Notes: generated from the letters alone by a model not told the origin. A stretch of DNA of 64,000 nucleotides from Ascidia mentula (GCA_947561715.1 OX387203.1:1054001-1118000), one strand, 5' to 3'. Counted from the first letter of the stretch, positions 29,901 through 44,900 are shown. Translations and numbers: made by a program.

Positions 29901-32900
29901 TGTGCCCACGTCACAAGCCACAATAAACCAGAATGACGTCATGGAAAGTTTATGGAAAAAAATCAATTTACCATGAGGTAGCCATCTTTTTAACATATTT
30001 TGCAAGGAAAATACACAACCCGTACCACTGCAGTGTGCACCAAATTATATTAAAGCAAACCATCCTCTCTGAGACGTAACAATGGCATCACCTACAATTC
30101 CGCTGACGTCATGGAAACTTACTGGAAAATTTTTAAACGGTTTAAGTGTTTGGTCAAGCATGGTTGCGTAAACGACAATAAAATTACGCCACTATGCAGG
30201 TGAGACGAGATGCTTCCTAATCACATAAATACACAACTAAGTTACCTTTCGCTCAGCAGGTATCTGGACTTGAATGGGATGGCTCTCGATCGTTCTGTGC
30301 GTAAATTAACCAGTTATACGTCACATCTACTTATTGGGTGACGCCAAAGAATAAGAATGAAAAATTAGTTCATTTCATATTGTTTCCTGAATGTTAAACC
30401 GATCGATTCTACTGATACGAAACCATTTTTATATCTAAAAAAATTCCAAGGCGGAAAAACGTACCTTGCAGGAGGTTCCACGTCACCAGTGCGTCCCTGT
30501 AACACAAACGTGATTAGTCGAGCGTTCAGCGCATTGCCATAAGAAACAATTAACAAAAATCAACACCAAACATCAACAAAGCCCGACTTGGCCAGTAAAA
30601 AACGCTTCTAGTTTATTCCGTTGGGTACACTTAAACATGAGCCACATACTCTGCAAGCCACTTAGGAACAGATTAGGAGAAATTACGATCAACAGCCTCC
30701 GCCCACCACCCCTTGCCCTTAAAAGGTTCGAACCAGTCTCTTGGTGAAATGCCCATATTTGGTCATGGGTGGTGGACGATTTTTGACACAGGGATAACAG
30801 AAGGGATTCAAACCTCTATATCTACCACAGTTGACTCAGTATTCCCCTCCAGTCACCAGAACGCAAAAAAAATCAACACCAATTAGAAATAATTTGCGCC
30901 AGTACGGAAAAGCCTAACATGACCGGCAAAACATATAACTCATTGCTTGTTCCGTTGATAATTGGTAACTTAACATGCCACATATTTTGCAAGTCACTTT
31001 GGAAGTTCGGCCTATGCCCTTAAAAGGCCTGACCCGTATTTTGATGAAAATGCCCATATTTGGTCATGGTTGCAGGTAATGTCAAGTGTCAACGTTTTAA
31101 ATTTTTGTAGGTCGCGGGTCGCTTTATTCAACCATTTACCCAACCCAGTATTAAGATTTATAACCCAGGAATAACGAAGGGTTTCAAACCTCTGTATCCA
31201 CCAAAGTTGGCTCAACGTTCGGCTCCGGTACATCACTTTTCAAGGCATCAACATCAGCGTTGTTCGGATCAGGCTGAACTGGAATTGGCGACCTTGGTTC
31301 GAGTGGTGAATCTGTAAATCTGGCAACAAATGACACAGCATAATTTAGATGTAGCGATTTGCAAGTTGGACTGATTATTGATTTCAAGTGTAAATGGCAA
31401 CACAATCTCCTGTGAAATCTGGACGCCGTTTTTTTTATTTCAATAAGTTGTTCCCAGATTTTACGTCACGACCCACCATATACTGGCCACTGTAAAATAC
31501 AACACTGTACATGGCCGACAACATCTGAATGCGAACAAATAAAATGTAGCTTCTGCAACTCCGGTATAAACCTCCCAACACAAATGGCCACACGGGAAAA
31601 ACACTAAGTTGGAAGGTTTGCACTGGCAAACATTACTAACAAGGAACCGGCTTTAGCAGAAAAATACCAACAATTAAGTTGCACCACGTATTGTAAATGT
31701 TACGTAATTGTCATCATTTAGACTTGAGCGTTGCGTTGCAGGTGAAGCGTGAACATCTCTTACCAAATATGGAAGTGTTTTGTGCGCCTTGTCTTGACAT
31801 TTATTATTGTAACACGATACCAGATGCTCCCGGAAGGTGCGCTGATAACTGTTGCTTGCCTCCATGACAACGCAAACAACTTTGACACCGACTATCCGTA
31901 TTAACACTAGGTTTAAAGCCAACTTCACGCACTGCCTAACGTTAAATAAACATTCAAAATAAATTTGGCGCAAAAACAAATGACGTCATCCGTGGGAGAG
32001 TCGTAAGTTCGATCCAACAGCGCCAACAACAATCACCACCACTTACGAACATAAAATAAACACGAAAGCAAACATGTTGTTGTTAAATGACAAGTTATAA
32101 AACCTTGCAAACGCATCTGTATTCATCAACATTGTTTCGTCAGGAAACGGCGTTTATGTTATTTAAATGCTTCCCGGTAATCCGAAAATCGAGCCCCTGA
32201 AGAAAGGCGTGGTCCCTTTGTCAGGCCCCGGTAACGCCACAAAGGCGTTTTCCAAATATGGTTAAGACGACTCGTGTCTCTGCATCGAAACACCGCCTAC
32301 TTCCAATGTTGCCCTTCGCACATTATTTGGTTTTGAACAGGAGGCAGCGCAAACAACTTAAACATGAGCTTTTTGGACATGAATTACCCTTAAAATTCAA
32401 CTGGAATTTCGCACACGTTAAACTGTCGGATAATTAAAACAAATTTGCACATTTTGAACATAGTTTTATCAAACACTTATCAATGGATATACAATTTGCC
32501 ACCATTCTCGCCCAGCGGTTGACATCATAAGGGACGGTTGAATTATTGCGCAAGTTGTTTTACCACAAAATCACTAAACCTTAACCGCGGGGTCAACTCT
32601 TACCATCGATTTGTGACGGTTGTGGTAATCCCACAGTGACACACTTTAATAAAAACTGTTGCATTTAAGTTACGAAAGTGTTTGTTGTAACCAACGTTTC
32701 GCCACCTTTCGTGCCAGACTTCCTCAGGTTCATGTCGCAATGAACACAAGGACCTCTCGTCGAAACGGTTTTTTGCCGGTCGAGAATGCCAATTGATCTT
32801 ATTTATTCTGAAAGCTTTTCTATCGCTAGTTGTTTTGATATTGCAACACACGTGCGCCACAAAACATAGAAATGAAACGACTGAGTTAATTATGATTGAC

Positions 32901-35900
32901 GTGGGATCAGTCATTGATGTGCGATAAAGCGAATTAATTGAAACCCCAGATGTTGTAATTTTTCGCTTGTGAACCACTAAACATATCGACCACTTTATTC
33001 ATTGCAAGAAAATTGAATCAGGTTAACGTGGAACGGAGGCACCCACTATGTAACAAGTGTGTGTGGCAGATGATGAAATCAAAGTGAGCAATTGGTTACG
33101 ACTGACTTAACGTGTCTAATTTCACAGCAATATCGCACCTGTCGATGGCCTGAACACCTGCTCCAAGATATTCTTAATTTTACCTCCCTTAGAAGTGAAC
33201 AAACCGCATAGGACGACTACAATATAGGTTTCAGTGAAAGCAAATAATCGTGACGTCAATTCTAATTTTGCTTTTGCAGACACAAGTTCATCGTCAAATT
33301 TTACCCTCGTAAGCTTCTAAAGGACGTTTCTATTGAAGGTTAATAAAATTATTGCTTCACGCCTGCCACGAGTTTCCACAGCGTTTGCAAGGTAGCAAAT
33401 TGACATCTTGTGCATTCTGTTCACAAGCAAACTAAACCACAGTTTAAATAAAGATTTTTGAAAAGTAAATTCAGTCGACGGCACGAAAAACAGTGTTTGC
33501 CCAATTGTGGGAAATTATTTGGTCAAAAATATTTTGTTTGATCTGATTTTGACTTGCCAGTAAAAATTGAAGGGTAAACACGCACTATGCGATCAAAAGT
33601 TTCGGAAGTATTTGTGAATGGAATTACGTCATAACTTAAATAAAACAATTACCTGCTCCCAAGGGGCCCAGTTAGCTCATTTCCGCCATCTTTTACCTAC
33701 AAAGCAAAATAATGGAAAAAATTCGGCAATGAATTAATTTGTGAACTGATTTACGAGCAAATTGTGATTCGAGCTGAAATTATATCCACGCAACAATGAT
33801 TTAAGACCGTGTTTCAAAACCGCCAGTCAACATTACATTGTTTACCGTTTATCTTTTCAGAACAAATGGATTTCGTTTTAAAGCGAATACTTTCGAATTA
33901 TTAAATATGCTTGTCAATCATTGTGTTAAAAAATTAAAGGGCGGCAAAACTTGTTTTTTACTGATCCGCAAGTGCAAAAACTTAAAAACTACTGATTAAG
34001 GAACTCTGTTTTACCGAAAATCCATCGGATCCAGGTGTCAGAGATTGTCCAGGGGACGGTCGGGAAGGCAGTGGATTGGTCGCACTAAAACACAGAATCC
34101 AACATGTTAACGTGCTTGAAAAAGTATAATATGAATTTTCGTGATTTGACAAATCCGGAAAGTTAAGAGGAAAAGCTAAAGTAAGAAATCTGCTGGTAAG
34201 TATGCAGGAGGCAAGCTTGCTCCTAGCTGGGCAAAAGCCCCAGTGCATTCAGTCAGCATTTAGCACTGATGACGAACACATAAACACTTGCCTCGTCCAT
34301 GCTTACCTGCAGATGTACAACATTGGCTTTCATCTTAATAAACCACACCTAAATGCTTCAACCAACTATGATGTAATCATTAACAGCCGCAAACCTGGTT
34401 CCAGAATGGCAGATCGCAGACTCACTACAAGGCAGGGCATTTACATAAACACATTGCAAACAGGTGGAGAGTGAAGTGAGTTAAAGATTCAGAGAACCGT
34501 GGCAAAGCCTGCTACAAGCACACAATGTGAATTACTACGGAATATTAAATTGAGATCATGTTCTTAAATTAAATAACGAATGGATTTTAGCCATGCTTAG
34601 GTAAATTTGTATGCACAAAAGTACAGTAATATAAGAGAAAACTAAACTAAGTCGTTTTTCGTTATACTGTTTCTGCTATATAAATTATTCTTTGTTGCCC
34701 ATAAGACACATAGATGTAGGGAACATGTAACATGACTTTGAAACTTTCCTTCGAAAGTTCAGTCTTCGAAACATAACGAGTGAAAAAGTAACCCACGTTC
34801 AAAGTTTTTTTAACTGGAGATTTTTTTGTCAACTAGCTTCCCTCTGGTCGGTCAGGAGCAACCGAGTTGTAAATCGTGGGCAACCCCGGACGGAGCATTG
34901 GCTTTTCAGGGAAACAAAAGGCGGGATAAACAATTACATCATACCTCTCAGTAGCACGTTTGATGTCAGACAAAGTCCGACCAACCCATCCAGGCAGAAC
35001 CTGCGATTTTTCCGGCATATCTCTTGCGCTGGAGCGATTCTGTTAATGGAAAAATAATTTTCATAATGTATTTCCCCAATAATTTCCACTAACAGTTGGT
35101 GTATACGTTTACATTTAAGCAACTTAAACAACAAAATTGTTATAATTATTTAATTTGAAGATCAGTTTTTAAATCTATTTGTTTTAATAACATTTCTCAT
35201 GAGAATGCTGTGATATTTTTGCGTTAAAAATATTTTATAACAATATTTTCATCAATATAATGTTTCTGTTGCTGCCAGCCACATGATACTTTAATAATCT
35301 GTTCTTCAGTCACATTAAAAACGTAATTTTATTAACCGATGTTTCGCCTGCTATAAATTTTTTCGTGTTGGTACGTTTTTTGGCGTTAGTTGTGTGCTGT
35401 ACCTGTATCATTACCCTGAGGAAGCCTTGTTGGATAACAGGCGAAACGTAGGTCAATAAAGTTACGTTTTATAAGTGCCAGAAGAACAGATTATTAAAAT
35501 ATTTTCATAGTTTTTAATAGTAATTTTCCTTGATAATTTTTTTTACCACACTAAATAGAGCATGTTGCACTTTGCGCTAAAACAAGAATTCGACAAAGTA
35601 TCTATGAACAAAAGTCGAGTTAATATTTGTGAAAGCGTGTCAGTCAATATCAAATCTATATGTGGTTAAAAGCTCGGGATTGCCGAACCTCGATAGTGTC
35701 GCCTGTACAAACAGGAAACCCGTGCCACCATTCAAACAATTTGTTTGCGCCCGATAGATCGCGAACAATCGCGACCACAGACTTCAGTCTCCCGACAACT
35801 ACGTAAGTTGTAAATTATCCACCAAACAGTAACCCCCGAGATTTAAGTATGTGTGTCTAACGGCGCTATTGTAATTTATTTTCAGGTCAGAAACAAAGGT

Positions 35901-38900
35901 CCACCAGAATTCCAACATATATCGTACCTTATGTGAGAACAAGCAAGATTTTGACGATAGTAACAGGCGGGGAGTACTATTAGATTAGAGCTGAAAGTGT
36001 CTCTACGCGGTGTTTGTGATTGGGGACTCGAATTAATAGAAGAAAATGCCATCTTCTGTTTACATTGCCATGGGAAACTTCGATCATACTTTCCTTTTAC
36101 CATCACAGTTACATGTGTGTGTATCCTAACCCATTCCATCTCCATTAAGGTATAGATGCGAACACACATCTTGTAACCATCACAATAAATCAGGGGGGTG
36201 CACAACACGGGGTACGCATGCAAACATGTTCACTTTTGCTGGCAACTGATTGTTAAGTTGCAATTTCACGAAATTAAAACCACGTTTATCAGACCTTCTT
36301 TGTGCCTCAGCTAATTTCGAGTACGAGGTTTAACAACAAACAATCGACACTTGCGATGGGACCTGCGCATATTATCAAACAATAAAACTCAAGTGTATTC
36401 TGGAAATGGAGGAATCAAAGCGTAAAGAGGTTTTGTATTTCTAAACACGTCGCCCAACAGGAAGCTGCCAATGTTTCAATTTTTTTTTTTACCCCAAGGA
36501 GAAACATTCCTGCATAGTTGTAGAAAGTAGTGTTGAATCATTAGAGTTAATTATTTAATATGATAATATAGGGTGTGACAACTAAGGTTGCTTGCAATAA
36601 TGAAGGTTAAGATACCGACATATGGTAAAGACAGTAGGGGATGGCTTTTGTTAACTAATAAAGCGAGGCATTAAAAACTGTAATACAATACGCGGGAAAA
36701 CTGTCGTGTGCGGACGAACAGAAATGATTCAACGCCCACGCAGAAGGGCAAGTCGTCGGTGGCGCTCGGGCCTATTGTTTGTCGCTTTTACCTCATCACA
36801 AGACTAGCTTAGTAAACAATTTACGGGGAGGCATTCGTCTGCAGTCTAGACACCAAAGCCTACGTGATTATATTTTATCCGGTGGTCACGTACGATGGAC
36901 ACCCGCCGTAATTCTAAACTGTCCCATGATGGATGTCCGAATGTGTTCGCTCTACACAACCAACGTTGGGCGGCGCAGAATAAAAAACTTGGTCGATCCG
37001 TGAGGAATGCGTTTTGCGTTCTTGAATCATAATTATTTAACATGATAAATAGGTACCGACATATGGTAAGACAGTAGAGGATGGCTTTTGTTAACTAATA
37101 AAGCGAGGCATTAAAAACTGGAATTGAACACGACGGAAAACTGTCGTGTGCGCAAGGTCGGAAATGATTTAACACCCTCGCAGGGCAAGTAGCAATCCGG
37201 CTATTGTTTGTCTCTTACGCGACATCACAAGACATGCTTACGGGGTGACATTCGTCTGCAGTCTAGACTCCAGGGACTACGTGATTATATTTTAACCGGT
37301 GCATGGTCACGTACGATGGACACCCGCCGTAATTCTAAATTTTTCCAAGATGGATGTCTGGATGTGGTCGCTATACACAACCAACGTGGCCGGCGTAGAA
37401 TAAAAAACTTGGTCGAACCGTGAGGAATGCGTTCTTAAAGTGACATTTTAAGTAATGCTTGAATAAAAGAAAACTTATAAAGTTATAGCGAGTGATGTTA
37501 ATTCATAAGAGTGAATTATTTAATAAAATGAAATACATCTATTATGGAAGGGAATGGGACCATTGTAATTGCAAAATGCCAGAAAAACTGACAACCTTGC
37601 TAAGCTCGGTGGGGGGCGGAAATACCTAAATAAACACAGGGAGTAGCCGGCTTGTTGGTGTCACGTGACAAATCCGCCCTTGTTTGTCGAGATTATTTTC
37701 AACGAACAGTCTACGGGCCTCGTCTGTAGTTTAGACACCATGGGACAACTTGATTATATTTTCACCGGTGGTTACGTAGGATGAACAACATGTCGTAATT
37801 CTAAGCTGTCCTATGCAAGATGGACGTCTACATGTGGTCGCTATATTTCACAAGCCATCCTCCATAAACGTTTACGATTTTGTGTTTGCACAGTGGGTCT
37901 TTACAAACCTTTAAACATTGATAATAAACATAAACTTATCGTGCGTTTCACTTTTGGTTTTAACAATGTTTGCGAAGGTGAACGAGTGACAGCGAATAAA
38001 ATTAAGACAGGATTATTAGTTTGCCCAGGAAAATATAGTCCGTGGACGAGATAACCGGCTTTAAATTGAACGAACTGATATCTTTGGAACGCGGTAACGA
38101 CTTTATTCAAACGCAAAACGCCTATAGGTCATCGCTTGGTTTGAAGTGCTGGTTGATTACTTTTATTGCAGACCGGCTCTGAGACCTCAGGAAACCAACT
38201 GCAGTTTCAGTTTCGATACAAATGAAACAAACCTATTACTATAGCCGGCAAAATCGTATGACCTTTTATGAGAGCAGCCACGTGTCTGGAGTTCAGATTG
38301 CGCGCGAGATCACCTGGCTGTCACTGTTAGAACGTCTACAAAAGTTTGAAATACGCGAACTAATTGACGTCATCACCACATGCCTACCTTTGTACAAGAT
38401 TAAAACCGTTGTTCTATTAACAATTGTGTGAAAGATGTGTTGTAAGTGAACTGCAGACGGAATTTTTTTCGTGGAAGGTCCTTTGTAGTTATTAAAGAGA
38501 CCTATTAGGTCGAACCAGTGGCTATATGGCTCACAGTGTTTTAATTTGCTTGTGCACGTTTAGGGGTTAATCTAAACTGTTAGGCTTAATTGTTGTGGGG
38601 TTATGGTTGGTTAATGCAGCGACACCACGGACGAGCGACACACTTGAATCTATTGTCCAAGCACTGAATTTTGTTGTCAAGAGAACGGACATTGTATTCC
38701 CAAACTACTCGGGCGGGACGATGAGACAGTGTTGGGTTTAATTATAGTGGATTGTTGTCTGACGAATCTTTCCACCATCACACGTTTTATTCACGCCCTT
38801 AGTTCCAAGGATAACATACAAACGTAACACGTGGAGGATATTAGAGTCGGTGAAATGTTTGGATTTGCATAAAGCCTAAAGTTGGTAACGAACCCTTACC

Positions 38901-41900
38901 CTTTTAAACCTATTTTGACCCAGAATCCCACCCAAAAATGTCGCACAAATTTCTCCACCACAAAGTATCGTAGAATGCTTTGGGGGATGGGAAATGTTTT
39001 CAAAACAAATGCCGAGCAAACGTCTTTTGATCGTTTTAGACTTTATAAAATACAAAACTGTTACATTGCCTAAGGTGTTTGTTTAAAAATACTTTTGAAA
39101 ACAGAGAAAATAAAAAAAAACTCGAACCTGTGCATTTGGTGACGGGGGAACTTCTTGTGGCCCAACAGAAACATCCATTGAATCATTTCTTTTCAATGCT
39201 TCGCGATCATCTTCCAACACTGGCATCTGCGGGCTGCGATGTTAAACAGATGTTAAGAAAAACCCGAACAATTTAACACGAACTTTCATAAGTAAACTTG
39301 AGAACGTCAAACAAAACATGAGCATTGCCTGAGTTAACATTCGAAAACTTGTGCGACAGACCGAGATTTTTTGGGCATAATAACATACAACATTATGACG
39401 AAACGCGTGAGGCGCATTTGTAAAAAGCAAAACAATAACCGAAACTGATTGAAAGACTTCAAAAATTTCATGCGAAAGTAATCTGTTGATTTGAGAACAT
39501 TGAACGACAAATGTCATGAAAATGTGGCTTTGGACAGAGTTGGATTGTCAGGATTTTGTATTAGACTCTGTTGAGATATTTAACCCTCAAAAAATTCGTT
39601 TTAAACCCCAGTTTAAACGTTTTTTTTTAATTACATTTTTGCTGACAAGATGTATTTGTGTGTGCAATCGTTTCGTTCATATCTTAAACGCAGGTCGTTA
39701 ACAACCGGTTCACAATTTAAAAAATAAATCAGTCGAGACATAGCGAACAACGGCCCCACTCATGTAGTTGGGTTTCCTTGGAATGAACGACGGCAACCCT
39801 TTGTTATCAGGAGTGCGAACACTAATTTGCATATAATTCGAAAATCGCTTCGTCTGAAAACTTAAAAATGTGCCTATGACGGTAAACATCTGGACAGGTT
39901 TACCGATTGCGTCACAGGTTAAAGTCAGCAACATCCTGTAGAGAGTCGCCATGGAAACGAAAGGGTCATAACGCGTGATCGAGAGAATAGTTTCGCCCAA
40001 GAATGACACGGCGATCCAGCTACGTGGTTTTAATTGAGGAAATCGGCTGCCCACGTAACGTTGTTAACAATGGCATAAGACAGGGGTTACCGAATACTCT
40101 GCGCCGCGCACTACAAAAAATATTCGTAATTTCTCATGACCCCCCCAAAAAAAAAACACACGTGATTTTAATGACGACCATTTCCGCCTGCGACATCCTA
40201 ACACAATATAACTGAGACGTAACAACAGTAAGGTAAGGGTGGAACATGCGAAATCACTGTGTGACAACTTAATGCAAGCGATGACACTCTTCAACAAAAA
40301 CGTTAAAACGAAATTGGTCTTTTTTAAGTTTGCTATTAATAGCTGATCGCCAGTTAGGTGTTTTATTTGAAATATTATCCCATACTCCATACTAATGTTG
40401 TGTAGGTTTGTTTTTACTTTATGTGCAGGACCTACAACAAAGTTAGGTGTCATATATTAAATTATTTAACCCACATCACATTACCAAACATGACCTTGAC
40501 AAGCAAGTGGTTATTTCACCGAGTTAAGAATACGTCCCATGCAAAGATCGACGACCAGTTTTTTTTTTCAGGACAATTTTGTCATGTAATGGTTAAGCAA
40601 GCCATGATCCACTACCAATTATGAGAGGAGCAAATTTGCTTAAAAAACAAACAAGTTTCACCTTTGCTTAGTGTTGTCATGCACAGGGTGTCGGATCTTC
40701 TGTTAGAGCAAATCAATGGTTGGTTAAAAATGTAAACTCGCAGGAAAATAGTGAAAAAATTGCGATAGAATCACCACAATCTTTTCATACAGAAACAGTT
40801 AAAAAAACGCGAACTAAAGGAATTTGTGGATGGCAGTACCCATGAGCAGTGCATACAATTATCAATTAATTGTGCTTTAGTGATAATTAATACAAATAAG
40901 AACAACACCGCAAAGTAAGATAGGTTATCCTAATCTTTGGCTATTAAGAAAAATGCAACATGCAGAAAAATGCAACATTTATCGAGCGTTTCGTTACATT
41001 CAATTCGCTGGAACTATCGGCCGGTTGCTTGACGTGCTCGTTTCTTCCCGGAGAACTTCCATCTCGCCTACAAACAAATCGCATTCTCTTAGTTTTTGTG
41101 CAAGGGAAACATACAAAAACAATTGGTACAATATACAGATGGAAATTGTCCAAGCCAAATTCATTTGAGCAATTTCTAACAGCACCACCACGAGGTTGCT
41201 GAATTGTAATGAAATATGCACAAAACCTTGTAACGGCACCGTCTACATGCACCCTGGATCAATTTAAGTTAAACCAGCAAGGAATTACATCCGCATAATT
41301 CACAGAAAAACCCTGAATCCACCACCCATAATTACCAAACGCGTAGTCCAAGCAGGTATTTTGACCTGATAGCATGTGCGTGGTGGTCAATAACCTACTT
41401 GAATTGTACAGCCTAAAATGATGGTTTAACACAAAACAAGCATAAAGTACGTACAAAAAATAATAGTTTACATACCTAGTTTCGGGTTTTAGATTCCCTT
41501 GCACCTGTAACAACATAAAACCAGTTGTTTAGTAGAAAATACAGCTATGTTGGTTGAACCCCGAGGTAACAATGTATAATCTAGAGATGTATTTGACAAG
41601 AAAAGTTGCAATTTAATAAACATTACTGTAAATTTTAACAGTAACTGTGTAACCGAGTCCCGTCAGCCACACAAACAAACACACCGCTAGATGTGAATGG
41701 ACATGCAAACAATACTTTTCAAATGAAATCACACTAACGTGGGACAGCCGGAAAAGAGGAGCAAAGCGAACAAAGGCGTCATTCACAAACCAGAAGCAGC
41801 CAATACCACACACGTAGGAATTTTAACACACGAGTTAGGAAATATCGATTCACCAGTTAAAAGTTCCCGAGCTTATGTCCACACAACTGCAGGCCTCGGT

Positions 41901-44900
41901 TGGACATAAGAGTTAGAAACCACATAGCGCAACCACAATGCACATAACAAACAATTCAACCACCACCTTTTTATACTGTCGCATTGTCAATTAAAACCAC
42001 GTTCTTACGACGAGTGTAAGTCAACATTTGACATTTAATTGGTTTACCGTATTTACGATTGTAAGCCGTGACTTGTAAAGTTTTTTAACCTAACGTTTGT
42101 GCGGCTTAAATAGAGAGCGGCTTACTTTATTTGATGTTGCCCCGATATTTTGTCTGCGGTTCTGTGTTTAAATGAAATTTACCGTCAACTCGCTCCATAC
42201 GTTTTATTGTCCAAGGTTGTCAGCTTATCTGACAATTTTAAACGACAAATGTGTTGACAATTATTGTTGTAAGGCAGATAAGTTTGCCTTTAACATTTAC
42301 GTGCGGCTTACATTCGAGGGCGGCTTACAATCGAGTAAATACAGCAATCACTATTAAAGACTATGAAGGATTATTAAGAGAAAACGCCCTTCGTTTCCAA
42401 CGGGCGGAAAAGCAAGTTTAAAAAAAGCGATTGTGTCATGCTTTGCACAATGCCGAACCTCTAAACAAGCAAACATTAGTGTTTCAATATGCACCTACGC
42501 ATTTAAATGTTGCAATTCTTCAAATTTACATTTTGCGCCAGACACCGAATGGTGCCAATACTTTGTTTAAGAAGAGTTCAACAGGCAATGACATCAATGG
42601 CCTTGTCAACAGTTAGCCTTTGTGTTTGATTTTCCAAGCCAATTTTAAAGAGTTGTATTATTGCCAAACTCTGTTCTAATTCCTACAGAATCATCCATTG
42701 TCTGAAGGCACACAAACTTACTTTATACTTACTTACTTAAATTATAGCACAATAAACCACCACATATACGCAATCAAGACACAATGCTGCTGAAATACAT
42801 ACGGTACGAAAGTACAAATATATCTTATATAATGTAACAAACAACCGTAATACCGCCATGATAATTCGGTTATCCTTACTATACTGTTTTCTGCGAATAT
42901 CTAACAAGACTGCTATACCGGTGAGATTAGCAAGAAACTCCCAAATCTGGATTATGAGATATAAAAAGGCCAACTTATATCCTAAACTGGCGAAGATCCG
43001 GACTTCATATCCATATTATAGGCAGCTTTTTGTTAAACGATGTTCAATAACGGGTTTGTCCATTTGGTTCCAACTCCGTAAAACAACTTCACAGCTAAAA
43101 CAATCAGTTTCGTCGAGCATACGCGTTGAGATTAAAACCGACGTTTGATAAACGGAAGGAAAAGTGAGCCACCCTTGGTCAAAAAGGACGGTAGCATATC
43201 CGCCCCCTGCGTAAAACGGGTGTTTGGATATACATTTTAAATAAAAAAAGGATGTCATTATTTCTTTAATACCATCGAGGATATTTGGCACCCAAACAAG
43301 AACGGTGTCAACCGATTGTACTTTCACGCAAACATTAAATCATCAAGTTAAAAGCCCACCAGGACACACCCATTTAACAAAAATAGTATTGTGGCACTGA
43401 ATAGGCATGGATTCCTACCTATTGTAATGATGCAATTAATTTTAATTTGAGCCAAGCATCATGAAATAATGTTTTCAACACTTTGCAAAACATTTTGGGG
43501 TGTGGGTTATAACATTAGTTGCCTTGTCAACGTATCAAGTATAACATACCATGCATAAGTTTGCTTTTACTTGTACTTACTGTATAATTTAAGGGCCAAT
43601 TGATGACATGCAGCAATTACTTTGTGTTAAAGGTTACTGTTTTTTTTCTGGGTCACAACATAACGAATAAAAAGTCATTCGTTGTATGAAATTGTGCAAT
43701 ATTTGTGTTCACATGACGAAACACAACTGGGTGTGACATGGAAGTTATGTGAAGGGGAATAAGCAAAGGAGGTGTTTTCCAACAACAATACTACATGATA
43801 TTGACTAAACAAATACAACAAAACAGGGTCCTAATAAACAGACAAAAATGCACGAAGAGCATTGTGTCTCACTCAACTGTAGCAAATTACATAATTGTGA
43901 AATCATTCAGCCATATGTGAAAAGAAACTCAAACTATATATTTTACAATAAAGTCATGTATCCCTACTCCTTACTAGTGATGTGTTGCGCCAGATTCGGG
44001 TACCCGGACCCGGCTGGATATTGACCAATTTTCAATACCCGGACCCGGCCGGATAATACAATTAATTTTACCGGATAGTTGGGAAAGCATTTTTGTCCTA
44101 AAAGCGGACAAACATTTCGCAAATTACTCGTTTTTGGGACCCAGTCTGTTATACTCGCCGACAAAAGATTTTTCTGTTATTTGTTAGTAAGGTTTTTCAG
44201 GACGTGTTGTACCATGTTAATAAATACCCACGTTTATTTGTTCCACTCCTGACAGGCTAACCTTAACATAGCATTCTGTTTGGCAATCAAACATTTTTGC
44301 CATAATACACGTATCGGTGTTAACAAACTGCCGGATCCAAATTATCCGGCCGGATTTGATTGATAACTATCCGGATCCGGCCGGGCCAGATAATTTGGAA
44401 CTGGGAACATCACTACTCCTTACTATTATTTGTAAACAGAGATATTGTTCAAATTAGACACAATTTCACGAATAATTTGCAAAACTGACACCCATTAACG
44501 CAGAACACAAAATGGTATTGGGTGTACTAGTTTTCGTCTAAAGTTGCAGAATAGAAATTGCCCTGTGCTTGTATAGGTTTTGAAGGGAAAAAATCACTCA
44601 GGACATTGAAATCAAATGTTTGAGATTCAACCTAACATCACAGTAATATTTCAAGCAATGGAGTAATCGCCCCACTGCGCAAGTCTTTACCTGACAATCA
44701 CAGCTATCGCATCGAGATCATTAGCAGGGTTCGAATTAACAGTTCGCAATTCACAAATTGCAAACCATTTTGGGTTTATTTATTTTTTTTTTACTGTTTG
44801 TAAAATTATTGCGATGCAACACGCAGCAGATTATAAGGCGCCGCATCCTTCTTTATCTATTCATTCGTACACACAACAACCGCTGATGCAAACAACGTTG

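Noticed and set aside
30710..30740. GGTTCGAA resembling a tRNA T-loop
   Set aside because: No acceptor stem, D-arm or anticodon arm can be folded around it. It belongs to the tandem duplication.
32600..32977. 125-codon minus-strand open frame
   Set aside because: Part of it derives from the GTTTCG-type fold-back sequence, and it lies in an intron of the unknown gene with no splice signals.
34202..34474. 90-codon plus-strand frame overlapping an exon boundary of the unknown gene
   Set aside because: Opposite strand, no family resemblance, and intronic for the better-supported minus-strand gene.
36779..37423. Two plus-strand frames (74 and 71 aa) with the same ending GRRRIKNLV in consecutive tandem copies, looking like a small gene family
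   Set aside because: A 2-nt indel between copies shifts the middle third into another frame, so the similarity is at DNA level only. This is a non-coding tandem repeat.
40944..41260. Several overlapping long frames on both strands
   Set aside because: Open frames in four frames at once, with no domain or splice borders, point to a stop-poor stretch rather than a gene.
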